DNA of 64,000 nucleotides from Burhinus oedicnemus (Eukaryota > Chordata > Aves > Charadriiformes > Burhinidae): assembly GCA_008921705.1 (NCBI GenBank), contig VFFE01006977.1:374296-438295 (forward strand), given 5' to 3'. Of the stretch, positions 1 through 12,156 are shown piece by piece; within the stretch, counting starts at the first letter, position 1; each line of letters starts with the position of its first letter. The position numbers and the translations under genes are program-made. A model generated the notes under the pieces. The model saw nothing but the letters and a program-made list of their open reading frames with translations, was not told the DNA's origin and made no database searches.

Positions 1-3000
1 TAATTTCCAAACTGTGATGAGTTTGACGTTAGTGCCCTTCTCCCTGACAGCATGAAATCAACCAAATTTAGTTATTGTTTAGTTGATTAGTTCAAGAAAT
101 TCGGTGGGAACTGACAGTAACTTTGGTTTCTTTAAGCATGAAAAGGAGTACCTGCACAAAGGCAAAAGACACCGTGACCACTGAAAAGCTTTTTCCAGGT
201 TCACTCACAATTACAAACCCATTACCATCATCTGGTTTCACCAGAGGATATATCCTGTGGTCTTTATCCTTGCCTGTCAGTTGGACCAAGTGTATACAGC
301 ATTTCCAAAGCACTCAAGAATTTTGCTTGTAATATTTAACATTTAACTAAACATGTCACTGGAAACTCATTACAAGACTGAGTAGTAAATACACGAGTAA
401 CCCAAGAATCATTTCAGTCACCACTTCTAAGAAAGTAAAAAAATAATTTAGACAAAATCCCACAATAAAATCTTATTAAAAAATCCCGATGCTACTATAT
501 GCACATATAGGCATATTCTTTGCTTTTGTTTTAGCAAAAAATTACATCAAATACATAGAAATTCTTTTCCTAATGCCAAAAACCTCCTACTGAAACTATG
601 GAACTCTTGCTTGATGAGGCACTAGATGAAAATCCAAGATTACAGTTAAAAAAGTTAAAAATTAATGTCTCATGCACTTTTTAAGCTAATGCTGGGTAAC
701 AAAAAAGTAATGAAGCACAGCAGAGATAATACCAAAGCAGGCATGGACTGCTGGAAGATAAGATTGCTCCTGATCAGAAACAAAATTCCAACTGCATTTC
801 TCCTCATCAGGGATTTCAGCTCTAATCATTAATGAAGGGAAATTTCTAGACAATTTTTTATATTGAGTTCCCATTTAAGCAAATATAATTATATGGGACT
901 GGTCAGACAATTCCTAACACAATTCACTGTGCAGCTTTCAAAAAAATGTGAATTACCCCATAGAAAAAGATAGATAACTTTTTCTCTGTGTTCCCAAAGG
1001 TGACACAGAATATGCAGCTGACTCTCTGAACACATCCTGACTTGTGCCAGGAAATAATTCACAAGTATCCTGAAAGACACCAGCGGGTATTATGCGTATT
1101 ATTGATCAAATTTATAATCTAAACACTTCCAAAAAGAAGGAGCTGGAAAAAGACTAGCTGGATTGGCAGGGATTAATTCAATCATTAAATTTGAAACGTT
1201 GAAAGAACAACTGCAAAAAACCCCACTGAAAACTACATACTCAAAGAATAGCCAACAGATATTATCAGACTAATTATCAAGTGACCCATCTTAAGGCAAT
1301 GACTTTCTAATAAGATCTTTAGCCTTTGACCCACTTAGAAAAATATCTTTATTTACATTTCCAGGATCACATCCTGTATTTACTCAGAGTTTCACTGTAT
1401 CCAATGAATCATTTAATATAAAGTAAAATAGTATAGATAATATTTTCTGAAAGAGGCAAAAAAGATGATATCCTCACCATAATTACTAAGTTTTCTTACA
1501 ATTTGGGTACATTCAGAAAACTGTGGAACAGAAAACCACTTTCCTCAAAAAAATTAGTCCATACTGTGTTTCCATGTAAAAGCTCATCTTTTCTGCAATA
1601 GGCTTTCTTAAGACATTCTCCATGCATAAACAAAACTTCTAAAAGGATTCCTCTCCTTCACAACGGAAGTATGAAAAACTACATTGTACCTATGAATAAA
1701 ATTCCTTCATTTCTTTCATGAATAAACAAAGAGCTATAAGAAAGCACAAAATGTGTAATCCCTATGTCTAGATCTGAGACGTTTCCTTGGAAACAATGCA
1801 AAAACAGCAGGGAATGTGTAGGCATCCTCTGAATAGTATTTAATGTGACAGCACTGTTCCTTGTATCTACGGAAGTCTATAAAGGAATGTGAAAAAAGAA
1901 ATTATTGTTCTATAATAAGTCTTCAGGAAGAGCCAGCAATAGTGGCCTAAAGACCACTTATTAATTCACAGTCTTAGCTTCTTGTGAAACTTTCTAAGTA
2001 CCAGGTTTCAGCTCTGTCAGACATGAGGTTGGTTTTTTTCTTTTCCTTTGTTTTGGAGAAAGGAGCAGCGTACAAAAAGCTTGAATTTATGACAATTACT
2101 TGTTTATTAGGGCTTGCTTTCACACAGGGCATCATTGCTGTTGCATTTTAAATATGATTTATATGTGATGGTGTCGAACCTATTTTTAAAAACCCTCCAC
2201 AGCACCAGTACAATGTAAGTATTCTAATATAGAAAAATTCCAGTTGGTTTAATTAAGCAAGAGGTCTATCAGTTTGGGTTAAATATCTTCATTTAAGTCC
2301 CTGTGATACAAATTTGTTCTGATGAAAAAAATCACCTAATTGTAGAACGAACCAGAAGCTGTAAAAGTTATGAAGACATTCTGATACCTACCATCCCCAC
2401 ATCCCCACAACAATTCTGCTCTCGATCACCTCATTGGAATTACTATGGTGTAATTACACTGGGGAAGATGATATCAGAATCTGACCATGTTACTTAGTAT
2501 TTAACACTTCAATTTCTCTAGACAAAATGAGAATTTGGCTGTCTCTATGCCAGGTTTTATGAATAACACAGAGAGTTTTGTCATTCAGAGCATGAAAATT
2601 ACTCAAGTAGCTATCGGACATTAACAAACCTGTTTCATTTGGAAATGTGTTTCAAAACCACTGGGTGTTTTTCTTTCTTAGCTGAACGTGTAAGTCCGGG
2701 GCTTAAAACAAAACACTACCAGGAAGAACCAGATTACTAACTCAAACACTGAAATAAGACCATGTCCATTGACTGCAGTGCGCTCAGGACAGCAGGGAAC
2801 ATGGTCTTTCTCCAGCGCTGATGAGGAGCAGCAGCTGCCATAGTCTTTATGTCAGCTGGAACATTAGAGTTAATGAGAAAAGCCCAGCCCTCCATTAAAT
2901 AAATAGGAGATTTTGCATTTAATAAGATGGGAAGTTGGTTCAGATACATAAGGCCACTTTTACTATTGCTCCAACATCCCACTAGAAATTAATTCAGATG

Positions 3001-4486
3001 AGCTTAGTTGCACAACACCAATAAATGGTGGCCACAGAACACCACATCCAAAGGCATACAGGTTCAAATGTACTTGAAAATTAAATAGCACTTTGCTTAA
3101 TGCAATGTTTAGGTAAATTTGGAACTCTTCTTAAATGCATGACAGTGATATCAAGAATTAAGCAGTTGTTAAGAAAGCTGAACAGCTTGCACGGGCAGGG
3201 AAGTCCTATTCATTCACATCCACTTGGGCATGTTATCAGTCACTGCATAAAGCAGCAGAATGCAGTGAATGTAAAACAGCATCTTTCCTTTAAAATAAAC
3301 TTTGATTTGAAATAGGTTCTATGACTAAACAATAGGTTTCAGTAGCATATACTTTTCATTTCAGGAAAAACAAATGGTGTTTTCAGCACATACAAGACAA
3401 AGTCTCCTCACGCTCAGCAGGAGCCTCTCTAACACGTGTAATTTTTGAAAAGTACACCAAAAATCGCATGTAGTACATGTGTGCATACTACAAAGAACAG
3501 TGTCCAGATAGAGATTTGCCAGTGGGCATAAATAAAATAACTTAGAAGAGAAAAATGTGGGTACAGGTGCAGACAGATACAAGCCTACATGCTGCGTGCT
3601 TTTAAGCTGGCTCTATCGCAAGTGAGGTGCTGCCTGGAAATGGTGTTGCGAGGCATGCTGCTCCTGTCCCTCCACAACCTCATCTGGTCTGGTCATAGCA
3701 CCCTCCTGACACCCACAGCCTCCGGGACAGAGCCAGCGTCTTTCCTCCCAGCATGCTCCCAGCACATTTCCACTCTCCCACGCATGCATTCCCCTCAGAA
3801 GTTAGCAAAATGAAAGCTGAAAGGGGACATGGTTATTCTCTGTAACTGAACAGAGAAATAGAAGTATCAAGGGATAAGTGTCAGGAAGAAAAAAGACCTA
3901 TTCAATCTAAAGACAATGCTGGCAAGAATAAACATGGGTATAAACTGGCCAAGAAGCAATTCAGGCTAGATATTAGAATCAGACTTAAAGAGAGCCATGA
4001 CGATGTGGTACAACCCTCCAGAAGGAACTGTAAAGACAACAGGATTGAATGAATTTTAAGACAAGGCTGAAGACGGACCTGAAAAGACTCTATTCTGCTT
4101 TCTTTGTTGAGGTTTATGACTATGACTCATTACCATTCTGCATTTCATTCAAATTTCACATGCCCTCTTACACTGCTAAGACAGAAATATACATGTCAGA
4201 GAATTACATGTTGAAACACAAAGGTTTGTAACCTCTTTCCATAAAATTCCACATTTACAAAGCACAAGTTCCTGCAATTTCATTCTGTTCAAAGCTGGAG
4301 GGGACATGAAACCAGACAGAGCTGGTGTGAGTCCCAGGGTCCAATAAGCGCTTTGAAACATATTCACTGAGTAAAGACTTTTAAATGTCTCCAGAAAATG
4401 CAGGTGTGCAAATTACTCCCGATACAGACAGGACTTATGTTTCCAGCATCCCCTCAACAACGGTTAAACAACACCCCCACAAGCAT

Positions 4487-4519
4487 TTTTCAGCTCATAA
4501 AAGGTTTATGAGCTGAAAA
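4487..4519. repeat. perfect 15-bp inverted repeat with 3-nt loop
   Basis: The left arm TTTTCAGCTCATAAA (4487-4501) is the exact reverse complement of the right arm TTTATGAGCTGAAAA (4505-4519), separated by AGG. One further T-G wobble pair could extend the stem in RNA from the plus strand. It lies in intron 7 with no coding context. The stem is too short for a microRNA precursor. Confidence 0.85.
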
Positions 4520-5542
4520 GTTCCTTCAGGTTTGGTTTTTTTCAGCTGCTAATCCATTACCTTCCAGCAACAGCATCAGCTCTTACCACTATAATACATA
4601 GGAGCTATGAATAAAAGGGCATGAGGTGGCAAGTTTTGCATCTTTGCAGTGAAAGACGAACTCCTCTATCCTATCTGATGCAATGGAAAGCTGCTAATGT
4701 GATAACACAACACAGTGCAGGGCTATTTTGCTTTCTCACTTTCACAACACGGTCACGATCCCAAGGGAATAGCCTGTTGTTCCACTCAAGTGAATGAAGT
4801 TCCAAGCTCCTTCCATTATGAAACATGTATGTGGTCCTTTTTGTAGCTTAAAAAGGGACATTTCCGCATGCACAAATATATTTTCCTCATTAATTGCAAC
4901 ACCTGCCCTAGATCTGCCCATGTGCCATAGGCTGTCAGATAAAACATGTCTTATATCCCTCATTAATTTGTGCACCTGCCTCACACTTGCTCACATGAAA
5001 GTATATGGATTGTTTGCACAATACATTTTCTCAATGAAAAGTGCTATATTCTTATACAAATAAGCAGCTTAATCTATTCAGCGGTGTGTTCTTTCTTATC
5101 AGCATCAGAGTGCATTTTCCAGAATTTAAGCTAATGAGCTTGACCTTCCACCAGGCCCCCAAATTAGTTCTGGTTCCATGGGTAAATTTTTTTATCTAAA
5201 AGTAACTGAAACTTCCTTTATGAAAGTTTTAATTGTTTGCAAGCATGCATTTTAAAAGCGAGGAGTATAACTATTTACCTCTTGGATGGCATAAGAAAAG
5301 AAGTCCTCCAGGAGAAACTTTTTCTGGTCTAATAAATTTAAGGGCTTATAGTATTAAAAAATTGAAAATATTTAGTATCAACTTTCAATTATATATGGTA
5401 ATACTTTATATTAAGGAGGGGGTGTGTGTTTAAGACAGCCTGAGATCCTTGCCAATATATTTAATTGAATTTAACCCAGTCAACATTCAATGCCTTTCAA
5501 GTGCAGCTTGAGTCTACAATAATAATGAAGAATAATATCCCC

Positions 5543-5595
5543 CACATTCCATACATCCATAACACATTCCATACATCGACAGCACATTCCAGCCA
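5543..5595. repeat. 20-bp imperfect tandem repeat
   Basis: Units beginning CACATTCCATACATC start at 5543 and 5563, and a third partial unit (CACATTCCAGCC) starts at 5583. The period is exactly 20 bp. The array is short and looks like a local duplication within intron 7. Confidence 0.75.
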
Positions 5596-8500
5596 AAGAC
5601 TTCAAAGCACGTCAGCAAAGTTGGTGCCAGTTTAGCACAGGTTTGAGACTGAGAAGAAAGGTCCAAGAAATCCTTCCTGCTTCTATCTCTACCAGTGCAT
5701 GGCCGTGGGTGAACTCACCCAACCCAGAACAGCAATGAGCTGTTCTCGCCCCACTTCACCAGGAGGTAGGACACCCACCGATCGCAAAGGGACTCCTGTG
5801 CTGCAAGGGATACGCTTTGTCCTGCTTGCTGGAAACTGCTAAAAATGCCTGCATTTCTCAAAACTCCATTCGTTTGGCATGACACTTCTCTTCCACATGG
5901 AGTATAAAATATTGCTCATAACTAACAAAGCCTAACAGCACCCCCATGGAGCACTTAAATATTTTTATGCCTACGCTACAGATGGTAGATGGAGCTGCAG
6001 AGAATAATATTCAGCTGTGTTAGTATAATAGCACGTTTTTACTGTAATCAAGTGATATGGCTGATAGGAAACAAAATATGGTACTGTACTTCCGTTGAGC
6101 CCTGCTTCACTATTAAACTGTTGCTTCTGGCAAAAGCTGAATAACAAGAGGGTGAAGAAAGAGGAAGAAAAAATTAAACTCATAAATATTTCCAACACTT
6201 GTGCATACACAAGAAGGAAAATAATATATTCATTTATACACAATACCATTTAAACAGCAAACCTCTCACTATTATTACTATCAGAAAAAGCTAGTATCTG
6301 AAGGGCTTTGGTAAGCAAATTGTCATTTCTTAGGAGGCACTTTTGGACTCTTGACTTGAAAATCCTGAAGGCCTTTGCTTATAACCCTCACTGATTATTT
6401 TATTTAAGAATGCTAAGCTATATTACCTTGAAAGCATGCCAAAGCAAAGGAGGAAAACCTTTGTTTTATCAGAGAGATGTAATGATGAAAACTGTATTTC
6501 TTGTTCCCATTTAGCTGAGAACAAAAAGCCAGAGATACAGTTTATGTAGTTCTTGTATAACTGCAGATCAATTTTCAAACAAAGAGTGATACAATAAGAA
6601 GTTGAAGTATGTCCTAGTGAAAGGCGTATGTTAGCAATACTTGCCAAATTCATTCCTATTCAGCACATCCTATGTACATTTTCTTCAGCACAAAGAAGAG
6701 TTTATGGACTGAGGAACAATGAAGTGAAACTGGACTTGACAGGATTTTTTAGACACAGTCTTTTATTTCTGAAGAAAGAAAAACTAATCCGAATCCTGAA
6801 ACAGAATAAATCTTTGGCAGCTCTAACGTAACTTGTGGTAAGTAGATATAGAGTGGCTTTTCTCTGTGGATAGCTAAATGGAGGAATTTCAACTGTCAGA
6901 TTGTGAAAACAGAAAAATAAACTCCTTTTTTACGTTGAACTAGATACATGATAAATCCCTTTATGTTTAAAAATAATACAGATACTGGCACATAAAGAAT
7001 TTCATAATGTTTCAAGAAAAAGAATTTTTTTTCTATGCTGACAGACTAAATCATTCCTAAAGGCAGAATTTTAAGGATGTATAGCCTACACATAGGCACA
7101 TATATACCTGGAAAATGCATGCACAGCTTTAGAAAGTTGGTGAAGATGCAGAAGGCAAATCCTGAAGAAAGTCTGTCCTAAGGACCTGATCACCCAAGTG
7201 AAAACAAGAGTAGCTATGAAGAGTGGCTATGTATTGATCCACTGACGTTTAGATAACCCAGTTTGAGCTAATTCCTACTTTAATGAATCACAGTACCTAC
7301 ATGATTCTGAAAAAAGTATAAAATAAAACTCTCGTTGGTGTATATGCAGAGAAATCCTGAATCATACACCTTGTCCATTATCTGAAGAAAACATCCAGTT
7401 TCCACACCTTCACAAACCACCCTGCTTCTTTCTGTCCACCTGGAACACACAGCTTCCCAACACAACCCACTCTCCCATATGCAATAAACTGTAGTATAAC
7501 TCAGCAATGTAACAGGGAAAAATAGTTCGCTACTACACAGTCCAACTGTTACTTATTAAGCCAAATTAACAAAATTTCCACAGACACAAAAGTATTTAAT
7601 ATGTGGCTTAACTCTAGTCTTCAGAAATTACCCTTCTGTTCTGACTTACCGGACTTGTCTCATTTAATTGAGACTTCCAAGACACAGGCAATATCTAAAG
7701 CTTCAGACAGAATAATGACAGAAACAAAAGTAGTGTTTAAATGTTAAAACAACAGAACTATTATTTTCTGAAATAAAAGGTTAAGCTACCACTGGTATGA
7801 CTTGTGCAGTTTTACATCTTGTAAATATAAAGTAGGACAATAAGCATAAAGTGAATAAAGACACAAAACCCACTATATGAAAAGTCCAATAATGATACCG
7901 CATATCTCAAGGAAACTATTTCTATGAGAAAACAGTTTCTTAGCTAACCATTCAAAAGCAGTGCATACAGTTAATGTACATAAGACATAAAATGAATTTT
8001 TACTATGTTCCTTCAAATAATAATTATAAAATAACTATAAAATATTTAAACAGAATGCAACATTGAACAACATAGATATTTTGAGCTTTATCCTTTTTGT
8101 GAATTTTCACATTTCATTTTAAAAAATAAGGTTTTACGACGACATCTTAAATAACAGTCAGTTGACAGGCTTCTTTAGTGTAAAATTGTATAGCCTGCAG
8201 CTATTGCATTATGGAGACATATTAATCATAAAACTCAACAGTTCATTGCTACTTCAGGAGTTTCTGTTCTGGATACCCATGGAATTGAAGCTACATACAC
8301 ATGTACAGTGCCATCAGCTAAAAAATGCAAGGAAACTCAACATTATGTCAATTTGCATCACAGATTCTGTAAAACAGATTAAAAAAATATTACGATATGC
8401 TACAAAAACATGCAAAACCCCTTCCCCCAAATCCCAGGAGGTCCACTTGTGGACGCAGTACAGTGTCTTGACCTTTCTTAGCTGATTACACCGTACATGG

Positions 8501-8939
8501 CATTGTTAATTGCTACAGACTAATGGAATGTTAAAATAATCTAGTGCTTCGTTTAGGACTAGTAATGCATGGAATGGAAGCTGTGAAATTAAAATGCTTG
8601 TTTCACAGATAGCTGAAGTTAAATCAGTGACTTGACAACATTGAATAAGAAAACTGGACTATAGCCATCATGACTTTTAAGAGGAAATACAGACGTTTCA
8701 CATCCATTCTTACATAGAAATTAATCTTATGCCAAACCATATATGTAACGTATTTCTGAGGTTTTTTAATGGATAGAAAAATAGACCTACCAATGTTTAG
8801 TAAGCTGCTGTCTAGATAAAACTTGTATTTTGCATCCTTCAGTGATCCAAGAAACACCTCCAGTATATTCTAAAGCACACGTTTGTTTTGATACATTGTC
8901 CATTCTGATGGACTGCAGGTCTAAAAGGCAAAATCTTAC

Positions 8940-11900
8940 CTGTATCATTGCCTGTGATTTGAATAACATACAATCTTATGTCATTTCCACTATCGGGGTG
9001 TGAAGTAGAAGGAGACACCTCTTGAGGTTGCAAAGCCTCTGTGGCCTCCTTCATTTTGGGTGGTGCAGTAGGTCGTGCAACTGCAGTAGCAGTTGATGCT
9101 GTGAAATATTCCTTATCGATTTCTGGTTCTAACATCTTTCCTGTTAGATCATCATCAGCAGTGGCTTTACTGGGAGAAACAGATTCATCAATTATGATGA
9201 TGTCATTGCTTGTTACCTCCTCTTCCTCCTCAGGAATGATACGTGGTGATTTTGGGGTAACAAAAGGCTTTGATGCTGACGTAGGTTGAATTTTGTCTAC
9301 AGCAGTAGCGGGTGGTGTTGTTACATCACTGAGAATTGCTCCCTTATCTGTTGCATTAGCTGAAGATATAGCTGTTTTGATTTCTTCAGGTTCTTCTGAT
9401 ATTCCTGAACCTTCCAGAGTCTGGTTTGGAGAAGCTCCCAAAGTCAGATGAGTAATGCTTTCCACAGTAGAATGACCTGTTGACATCGTATGGGGGGATA
9501 ACACAGATTCCCAGCTCACTACATCACTGTCTTCTTTCCTAGTGGGGGTTCCTCTGCTTTCATATATTTTCACTTGGGTACCCACTGTTACAGGCATCAC
9601 TTCAGTGACCTTCTCTTCTTGATCAGTAGCAGTCTCAGCTTTCGGAGTCACTGTGAGATGCAAGGTCCTGGTGATACTTTCATCAGGCCCCATAACTCTT
9701 CCATAATCTGTGAGCTTCACTGAAGGCACTGATACTTCTGCTGCTGGATAGGTCTCATCATAAGCTGAACCTGTCTCATCCTGTTTTTCCTGAATAGCTG
9801 TTTGAGATGATTCAGATCCTGGTGCCGTCCTTTGTTCATGCATTTGGACAGATGTCACAGATAAGGTAGACTTTGTGGCAGTATCTGGTTCCTTATCTTG
9901 ATCTTTTGTGGAGACTTCCTCTGGGAACATCTCACTATCTTTTGCAGTTGTTTCTGTTGCTTCTTTATGAAAGATACCATCAAAAGGAGTCTGATCAGTA
10001 ACTGGCATGTCTCCAGTGACCTCACTCTCTACAGTAACTGGAACTAGGGAAGCATCATGTTCTTTCTGTGGAACTGTAGTATCTACCTTTGTTACATCTG
10101 TAAATATAATAGATTCTTTTGTCCCTCCAAAGCCAGCTGATGGTGTTCCTTTTCTGTCCTGAAGTGTTACCAACAACTCCTCTTCAGTTGATGTCACAAT
10201 GCTTGTCTGGCTTTCTTCTGTCACTGTGTATTTTGAGACCTCCATTTCAGAAGAGACTTCTTCAGCAGGCATTGCTACCAATGTCTCAGTAGCCTCTCTT
10301 TGTTCACCTTCTGGGGTAGGAATGGACGTTTTCAAAACATACCCTGACGTTTCATCTTCATGTTCAGTTACCTCTATGACTGTGGTCATAGGAGTGGGTA
10401 ATATGGTAACACTTGAGGAGCTAAAAGACTTTATTGTTGCACTACTTTCATCCACTGATATTTTGGATACTGTGATCATTTCCAAATCCAAAGAGCTGCT
10501 TGTGTGGGAGACACCTGTAGTATCTTTACTCTGATCAAAATCAGCTGATATGGCTTCTTCATCACTTTTCATTTCCACTGGCTCCATGCTTGTCTCAGCT
10601 TCATCTGTAACTGTTGAAATCGGAGCTCCTGGATGCTGTGCATTTTCTGTAATTTGCCCCGGAGATGATGTAGGCTCCATTCCAGAGATACCATCTGCTG
10701 TATCTAACTCATGTATTCTCTTAGTATGAGATGACTCTTCTGTCATATACCCCTGATCTTTATCTGTTGGCAGCCACATGCCAGAAGCTGGAGCCGCCTG
10801 TGTGAACTTCTCACTTGCAGAACATCCCTCAGATTCTGCTGTAACACAAGGAGGAACGACGGTTGCAGCATAAGGGACTTTAACATCCATTGTTCTCGTT
10901 TCCGATTCCTTTGTTTTTTCCGGCTCCTCTAAAATGACTGATCTTTCTGTTTGCTGAGATGAGTGGATAACAGATGTGGTGCCTTCTCCAAAGTTCGGTG
11001 GGGAAACAGTACTTCCTGAGGGAGCGATGGGCTCAAATCCTGTTTGATTAACAGTTGATACAGAAAAGGATACAGGCATTCCAGATGACAAGGTTGGCTG
11101 CACATCTCTCAGGTCCTCTCTGCTTCCTTCAGCTGATGCCTCATTATCAAACACCGTGGCAGAACTAAATTTAATGAATGGACTTGACTCATCTGCTGTA
11201 GAAAATTGTCCAGTGGTTACCGCATGCTCATCTACGAGTGTCTCTGATGCAGCAGGCACATCTGATTCTGGGACACTACCAGTAGCCATGCCAGAAAATC
11301 TATCAGGCATAATGGTGTACATGCTCTCTCTGCCCTCCCCCTCTGTAGTAAGATCATACTGATCAGTGAACAAAGCTTTAGGGATTACAACAGTAGTAAA
11401 TTTCTTGTCAGATTTTGCCTCCATTGACTTTTTTGTGGGTTCTTTTGTTGAGTGGGCACCAATATACATATTCTCTTTTGTTAGTGAGACTGAAGTCCCT
11501 GTCCTGGAAAACTCTCTCCGAGAAGTTGGTAACAGGCTATCTGTAGCTGTCATCATAGGACCCACTTCTATTTGTTCAGTCTGATTGTCAGCATCATGTT
11601 TTTGTGTATCTCCTGTTTCAGTATCTTCCCACGAACCAGTGGAACTCTTAGCTACAGCTGTGCTATCCTGAAAAATTACAGAGGTCAAGAAAGCGTCCTC
11701 AATGCTTTCAGACCTACCTTGTTCCTCCGGCAATTCTGCTTCAGAGTAAGTGTGCTCCAGTTCCAAAGCTGCAGATGTGCTCTCTGTTAACCTTGGTGAA
11801 ACATCATATTCAGTTCTTCCCAGTGTATCGTAAGTGCTTATTTCACCATCTGTGACAGTCTGAGGTAGAAGGGTGGTTAACTTAATGTTCTCCATAAGCA

Positions 11901-12134
11901 CCTCCATTTCCCTTTTTTCCTCAGCCACATCAGTAGTCATTTCTGTATCTTCTTCAGTCTGTAGGGTTGTTTCCTCCAAAGCAGGGACCTCGGTTTTGGT
12001 GACAGCCACTTCAGTAATCAAAGTCTCAAAACCAGGAGGTTTAAGAGTAGCTTTAGCAGATGATGATTTCACACTGTCAGTTTTCAGAGATGTGATCAGC
12101 TTAACAGTTGTAGGCTCTGATATGACTTTTTTAC
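8940..12134 (-). CDS. VCAN: VCAN exon 7: GAG-alpha chondroitin sulfate domain
   Basis: The exon has 3195 nt (1065 codons), phase 1 at both ends, and is open throughout. It encodes the extended, Ser/Thr/Glu-rich GAG-alpha domain that carries chondroitin sulfate chains in V0 and V2 versican. Identity is shown by EQIEVGP near residue 185 of the exon (human has IEQIEVGPL) and by the C-terminal block with [16 protein letters not shown] and the final [11 protein letters not shown] (human has YIIEVRENKTG). The best attachment candidates are [12 protein letters not shown] near 9380-9418 and EHEDETSGY near 10340-10368; other Ser-Gly pairs lack nearby acidic residues. Five N-glycosylation sequons are visible (three NQT, NAT, NDT). 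The acceptor is a long pyrimidine run ending TTTTTTAAG at 12135-12136, and the donor is ACAG/GTAAGA. The exon is longer than the roughly 987 codons I recall for human. It starts with GTAAAA and holds a strong internal donor at 11718. Confidence 0.97.
11711..11721 (-). promoter_or_regulatory. candidate internal 5' splice site in exon 7
   Basis: On the minus strand the sequence reads CAAG/GTAGGT, with the last exonic base at 11718. It leaves 417 nt (139 codons) of exon 7 and ends in phase 1, the same phase as the normal exon end, so splicing from here to exon 8 would keep the frame. Other donor-like GTAACx or GTAGAT sites I found in exon 7 are in phase 0, and one GTATGT site is in phase 2. Use of the site is inference. 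I recall that chicken versican has an alternatively used PLUS segment at the start of the alpha region, which this could correspond to. Confidence 0.4.
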
Positions 12135-12156
12135 CTTAAAAAAGAAAAAAAAAGTG
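12127..12156 (-). promoter_or_regulatory. exon 7 acceptor with regenerated 5' splice site motif
   Basis: The minus strand shows a pyrimidine-rich tract (mostly T) running into TTTTTTAAG and immediately followed by GTAAAA as the first exonic bases. After exon 6 is joined, the junction reads GAAC/GTAAAA, itself similar to the native exon 6 donor GAAC/GTAAGC. This arrangement of AG directly followed by a usable GT is the signature of a recursive splice site. The acceptor role is certain from homology; the donor role is inference. Confidence 0.45.

Larger units (their letters stand above)
1..8939 (-). other. VCAN intron 7, partial
   Basis: This stretch follows the exon 7 donor. It is AT-rich with many stop codons in all frames and contains no exon of the GAG-beta domain, so exon 8 must lie beyond base 1. 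The only structures I can point to are a perfect 15-bp inverted repeat at 4487-4519 and a 20-bp imperfect tandem repeat at 5543-5595. No recognisable transposon, RNA gene or long open frame was seen. Confidence 0.85.

Noticed and set aside
4487..4519. Hairpin as a microRNA precursor or a terminator
   Set aside because: The stem of 15 bp with a 3-nt loop is too short for a microRNA precursor, and bacterial-type terminators do not apply in a vertebrate intron.
1..8839. GAG-beta exon 8 or EGF/lectin exons downstream of exon 7
   Set aside because: No long open minus-strand frame and no EGF or lectin cysteine pattern are present; these exons must lie outside the window.
9041..12139. Plus-strand open frames of 68-111 codons opposite exon 7
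   Set aside because: They are antisense shadows of the Ser/Thr/Glu-rich GAG-alpha codons, which read as stop-poor Val/Ser-rich frames on the other strand.
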